64,000 nt of DNA from Lucifuga dentata (taxonomy: Eukaryota; Chordata; Actinopteri; Ophidiiformes; Bythitidae): NCBI GenBank assembly GCA_014773175.1, contig VXCM01000907.1, positions 62,001 to 126,000 of the forward strand. Direction: 5' to 3'. Positions within the stretch are counted from its first letter, which is position 1. The number at the start of each line of letters is the position of its first letter. The notes under the pieces are model-generated. The model made no database searches. It was not told the DNA's origin and saw only the letters and a list, made by a program, of their open reading frames with translations. Positions 61,774 to 64,000 of the stretch are shown piece by piece. A program made the position numbers and the translations under genes.

Positions 61774-61818
61774 ACTATAGCATCATTCTGCTAAAATTTA
61801 GCAGAGTGATGCTATAGT
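61774..61818. repeat. Near-perfect 45-bp palindrome
   Basis: 22-bp arms (ACTATAGCATCATTCTGCTA and on) with one mismatch and a 1-nt centre. Confidence 0.93.
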
Positions 61819-63655
61819 GTTTAGCAGCTAAATGTTCTTAGGGCTACTTTCAAGCGACAGTACCGAGTATCTAGAAATATATACGTACACTAAACGAGTT
61901 AGTCTGAGTCACACAGCCCGTGAGCCACCCCCCTCCCCTCACTGAACAAGCATGACCTAAATTCACAGAGGCCAGTCCCTCATGGTCACTGGAAAGACAA
62001 CACTCGTTTATGTAAATCGGACCGTGGACAAGAAGGATTAGAGGTAACAGATCTTGAAAGACTTCCAGGTAAATCACAGTGAGAGGATTTTAGGCAGAGC
62101 TTGAGTAGCAAGTTCACACAACTGCAGACCATTAAAAATGTGATGCTACTTTGGCTTCTGACAAACACTGGAAAAGGCAGAATTATACTGTTTAGTATCT
62201 GGTGTAAAGAAAGTGTTGAACAGAGAGCCAGAAGCTTGTTAGAGCGTGAGCTCACTGTGATGACATTATCTGTAAAAAAAAAAAAAAAAAAAAANAAAAA
62301 AAAAAAAAAAAAAAGTACATACTGCAATGATGCTAGATTTGGGAGACTAAAACACTAAAAATCCAACTGAATCTGACTTTTCACATTATGCTGCTGTACT
62401 TATGCATTTTACTTTGCTGGACTCTAGGAGGTCATATACTGCATCACTGCACAGCGTGAAAGTGTGACAATAAAGAGAGGATTAGCTTTGTGAAAAATCC
62501 ACATGGAGAAAATTCTTTGTGGTTATTCAAGCTTAAACTACAGAACCGACGTCATAATATGCCACGAGTGCCACTTAAAACTTTCTAAAATGAAAAAGCT
62601 GATTGGGAGCTAATTTTTGGGGTACGCCACTCGATTAATCAATCTTTACAAATCAGCCTCAAATTTAGATTCTAATCCTATTTACTTATCTATGTACCAG
62701 ACAGTCATCATCACAACATTTTGCAGTTTATTCTTTGCATACTGCATGATATAAGGCAGATTGCATGGCACAGAAACAGCGAGATGAACTAATTCAGACC
62801 ACCTAAATATGACCAAACTCTAATCTAAACAAAGTATGGTACATTGCTATATGATTTCCTTTCTGATTACTGGTCATTTGATAGTAGCTAAAGCTAAATT
62901 ATTTGTCTTGAAAATGAAAAATTTGTCAGAACCATCACCTTGTTTACATTAATTTAAAATGTTTGTGTTAGAAACTACTGTTAAAGTCGAGGTTAATGGA
63001 TGTTAAATTCACCACAGGGGGGTCTCTGAATTAAACATTTAAAAACCCCCTATAGTTCATGTCTTCCCACTGCTCAGCAAAAAAAGATGGCTCTGATTCA
63101 AGCCTCAATTGGAACGCCCCCATCCTGGGTCAGAGTCAAACAACATACACAGACACACACACACACACATTTGGAAGGGCTTGCATATGTGCTGATAAAT
63201 AGAGACACACTGTAAATATCCACCATACATACAGTTACGAACATAAACATCCATATGCAACTAAAACAGATAAGTTGACAGACCGACAAAGACAGTAAGG
63301 TACATGATTGTCACGCACAGATGCAAAAATGACAGCATAATCCATAAAACATACCCACGCACAGAAATGCATCGACGAGGAGCAACACACACAAGTAAAC
63401 ACAAACAAGGAGGTTGCAGTTCACTGACCTTTGGTGCCTGATCTCTTCCCACACTGCTCTTAGTATGCAAACATTTATGCATGCACAAGTGCGTGCATGT
63501 GTGTTTGTCTGTGTGTGTGTGTGTATGTAAGTGCATGTGAAATATTGCAACGAAGATGACAGCAGGACTTAAACAAATTTAATGTGTTTATGCTCTGTGG
63601 CATGTTAGCCAATATTTCCTCAAATTTCTTTTTCTATCTACAATCATCTCTGAGC

Positions 63656-63658
<3 letters not shown>

Positions 63659-63689
<31 letters not shown>
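63659..63689. repeat. (GT)n microsatellite
   Basis: About 15 GT units in the nr3c1 upstream intron. Confidence 0.95.
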
Positions 63690-63690
<1 letters not shown>

Positions 63691-64000
63691 ACTGCAGCGA
63701 GACAGAACAGAAATACTAAAAGACCTTTACAAAGATAAATTCAATCAAGTATTGCTGTAATGTGACTACAGGATTCTAAGAATTCTATGCAATATTGTGT
63801 ACATTAGTACGGCAAGTTTTAGCATTAAAACTCAGTTTTGTGGAGGGTTTCTCTATATGGAAGAACATTTAGATATTTTGAGTTTGTGTCTAACCATAAA
63901 CTAGTATTCAGAAATTTAGAATCAGCACCAAATTTTCATAGTTTTGATAGAAATTGCCATTTTTATTACCAAGATGGCATTAAATTGATTTAAATATATA

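Larger units (their letters stand above)
60645..64000 (-). other. nr3c1: nr3c1 intron upstream of exon 3, running off the window
   Basis: No large exon 2 frame is present, so the N-terminal domain exon must lie beyond 64000. It holds the hairpin at 61774-61818, dispersed repeat copy 2 (61168-61250), a poly(A) run with an N at 62295, and (CA)n/(GT)n at 63149-63170 and 63659-63689. Confidence 0.75.

Overview
This window is nuclear DNA from a ray-finned (teleost) fish. It has short exons with GT-AG borders, long AT-rich introns full of (GT)n, (CT)n and (GA)n microsatellites, and fish-type transposon debris. Two unrelated genes lie tail to tail. arhgap26 (GRAF1, a Rho GTPase-activating protein) is on the + strand, with its last ten coding exons at 163-22008. 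nr3c1 (glucocorticoid receptor, GR1 type) is on the - strand, with exons from the first zinc finger to the stop codon at 60644-36285. Their first halves lie off the left and right ends. The same tail-to-tail pair is found in human 5q31, so this is conserved synteny.

arhgap26 keeps the C-terminal part of the RhoGAP domain, a Ser/Pro-rich linker and the C-terminal SH3 domain. Three acceptors sit directly behind long (CT)n tracts and a fourth behind a (GT)n tract. A symmetric 36-nt exon lies in the linker. nr3c1 keeps the whole DNA-binding domain and ligand-binding domain, with the recognisable steroid-contact residues intact. A 27-nt microexon at 58167-58193 encodes the nine-residue insert (WRARQNTDG) between the zinc fingers known from teleost GR1 splice forms.

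The most unusual locus is in the convergent intergenic space (about 32.1-34.9 kb). A 5'-truncated processed retrocopy of piwil2 (zili), a piRNA-pathway Argonaute gene, is inserted inside a non-autonomous TTAA-flanked DNA transposon. It has a 16-bp target-site duplication, a poly(A) signal and an A-rich tail. A second copy of the same transposon 4 kb away, in inverse orientation, preserves the approximate empty site. The retrocopy is broken by two in-frame stops and two compensating 1-nt frameshifts. The first stop lies in a 15-nt insert that looks like the end of an intron, so the parent mRNA was probably spliced at an upstream acceptor.

Other contents are an L2/CR1-like LINE fragment, hAT-like, PIF/Harbinger-like and Tc1-like elements, a degenerate tandem array of about 120-bp units, a GC-rich insert in an nr3c1 intron, and several perfect or near-perfect hairpins, including a 38-bp spacerless palindrome. 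Twelve single N bases mark unresolved assembly points, and two of them separate exact local duplications that are probably assembly artefacts. I see no rRNA, tRNA or CRISPR.
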